DNA of 6,629 nucleotides from Sphingomonadaceae bacterium (lineage in GTDB: Bacteria > Pseudomonadota > Alphaproteobacteria > Sphingomonadales > Sphingomonadaceae). Under the pieces are notes generated by a model that was not told where the DNA came from, made no database searches, and saw nothing but the letters and a program-made list of their open reading frames with translations. Positions 6,122 to 6,629 of this stretch are shown one piece after another. A program made the position numbers and the translations under genes. The stretch's first letter is position 1; each line of letters opens with the position of its first letter. The stretch spans positions 1 through 6,629 of the forward strand of contig SHLU01000134.1 in the NCBI GenBank assembly GCA_004282995.1. The letters run 5' to 3'.

Positions 6122-6493
6122 TCAGGCGTAACTCACCACCTCGAATTCAATCCCGTCCCAGTCAAAGAAGTAGAACCGCTGGCCAGGCTCATAGACATCG
6201 CGCGGGCCGGGCTCCAATCCAGCTGTCTTGACGACTTCCTCGGCGGCATCGAGATCGTCGACCACGAAGGCGAGGTGATTGAGCGGCTTGCTCTTGGCAT
6301 AGCGTTCGCCAATCGGCCCACCGTTATAAAGGGCGATGTAATGGGCGTCGTCGCCAACATGGATGGTTTTGCCGCCAAGTCGCGATGGCCCACTCCAGCG
6401 CTCATGCCAACCGCACAGGCTTTGCAACAACCGGGACGAGCGGTCGGGATCGCTGACGGTGATGTTGGCATGTTCGAGGTAGCCCTTGGGCAT
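6122..6493 (-). CDS. VOC-superfamily (glyoxalase/bleomycin-resistance fold) protein, SoxR-controlled
   Basis: A 123-residue protein of the vicinal oxygen chelate superfamily, with two beta-alpha-beta-beta-beta repeats. The first starts at GYLEHANITVSD and the second at PLNHLAFVVDDLDAAEEVV. Metal-ligand candidates at the canonical places are His8, His73 and Glu118 (DWDGIEFEVVSY). Members include glyoxalase I, extradiol dioxygenases and drug-binding resistance proteins; this single-domain form would act as a dimer, and its substrate cannot be read from the sequence. The ATG at 6491-6493 has AAGGAG 6 bases upstream. A longer reading to 6574 is excluded because it would start inside the -10 hexamer. 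The SoxR-type promoter upstream (6574-6604) suggests induction by redox-cycling compounds, so detoxification of a quinone-like or oxidised electrophile is a reasonable guess. lysK follows on the same strand. Confidence 0.9.
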   Translation of the reverse strand: MPKGYLEHANITVSDPDRSSRLLQSLCGWHERWSGPSRLGGKTIHVGDDAHYIALYNGGPIGERYAKSKPLNHLAFVVDDLDAAEEVVKTAGLEPGPRDVYEPGQRFYFFDWDGIEFEVVSYA

Positions 6494-6573
6494 GATGCAC
6501 TCCTTCGTGAAATGTCGCGGCCCGATATCTGAAATCCGGCAGCGAGGGTTCAGAAACGAATCGTCGTGCAACA

Positions 6574-6604
6574 ACTATGCAACCTCAAGCTAACTTGAGG
6601 TCAA
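6574..6604 (-). promoter_or_regulatory. MerR-type promoter of the VOC gene (19-bp spacer)
   Basis: On the minus strand, -35 TTGACC (6599-6604) and -10 CATAGT (6574-6579) are separated by exactly 19 bases (6580-6598), which include most of the SoxR box. The over-long spacer is the hallmark of promoters activated by MerR-family regulators, and the register matches E. coli soxS (TTTACC, 19 bases, TATACT). Predicted transcription would start near 6567, giving a leader of about 74 nt. In that leader, TCTGAA and TTCAGA (6529-6534, 6549-6554) could form a weak hairpin. Confidence 0.8.
6583..6600. promoter_or_regulatory. SoxR box (operator)
   Basis: CCTCAAG (6583-6589), CTAA, CTTGAGG (6594-6600) is a perfect 7+7 inverted repeat, extended to 8+8 by A6582/T6601. 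Read on the minus strand it is CCTCAAGTTAGCTTGAGG, one central base different from the E. coli soxS operator CCTCAAGTTAACTTGAGG. SoxR is a [2Fe-2S] MerR-family activator that untwists such promoters when oxidised. soxR genes are often divergent from their target, so one is expected beyond the right edge on the plus strand (inference). The plus-strand sequence TTTTATCGTATAGG at 6608-6621 could contain that gene's -10. Confidence 0.92.
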
Positions 6605-6629
6605 AGGTTTTATCGTATAGGTATCTGAG

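Noticed and set aside
6494..6574. N-terminal extension of the VOC protein
   Set aside because: It would begin inside the predicted -10 element, and AAGGAG sits properly before the ATG at 6493.
1..6629. CRISPR array, tRNA/rRNA gene, insertion sequence or phage genes
   Set aside because: No regularly spaced repeats, no tRNA-like cloverleaf, no transposase or integrase and no terminal repeats were seen. The only tandem repeat is the coding one at 2610-2732.

Overview
The window looks like chromosomal DNA of an alphaproteobacterium, most likely Sphingomonadales/Erythrobacteraceae. The evidence is a class I (archaeal-type) lysyl-tRNA synthetase, an arginine-rich RcnB-like periplasmic protein, a cytochrome b561 and moderately high GC with short intergenic gaps. 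The taxonomic call is an inference from gene content, not from a marker search.

Left part (1-1777). Bases about 50-300 hold the decayed remains of an acylphosphatase gene: catalytic Arg replaced by Leu, a 1-base deletion, then a 17-base shortfall. It is a paralogue or xenologue of the intact acylphosphatase at 923-1231. Bases 1-50 may even carry the eroded 3' end of a second FKBP gene. An untidy 180-base spacer leads to a forward cluster: a SlyD-like FKBP prolyl isomerase, the intact acylphosphatase 4 bases downstream, and an unrecognised four-helix membrane protein.

Middle (1778-3123). A 229-base leader precedes a secreted, extremely Arg/Gln-rich protein ending in an RcnB-type domain. Its middle is built from 36-bp repeats. 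A strong GC hairpin with a T-tract follows and can serve this gene and the convergent cytochrome b561.

Right part (3140-6629). Cytochrome b561 (minus) and a prolyl 4-hydroxylase-type 2OG-Fe(II) dioxygenase (plus) diverge across a 67-base gap with a perfect 9+9 inverted repeat. The dioxygenase runs convergently into class I lysK, with 3 bases between stops. lysK lies downstream of a small VOC/glyoxalase-fold gene on the same strand.

The most informative signal is at the right edge: a near-perfect SoxR operator (17 of 18 bases equal to the E. coli soxS operator as I know it), placed between a -35 and -10 hexamer with the 19-bp spacer typical of MerR-family promoters and reading into the VOC gene. 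This puts the VOC gene, and perhaps lysK by read-through, under redox-cycling-drug/superoxide control. A soxR gene probably lies just past base 6629 on the plus strand.
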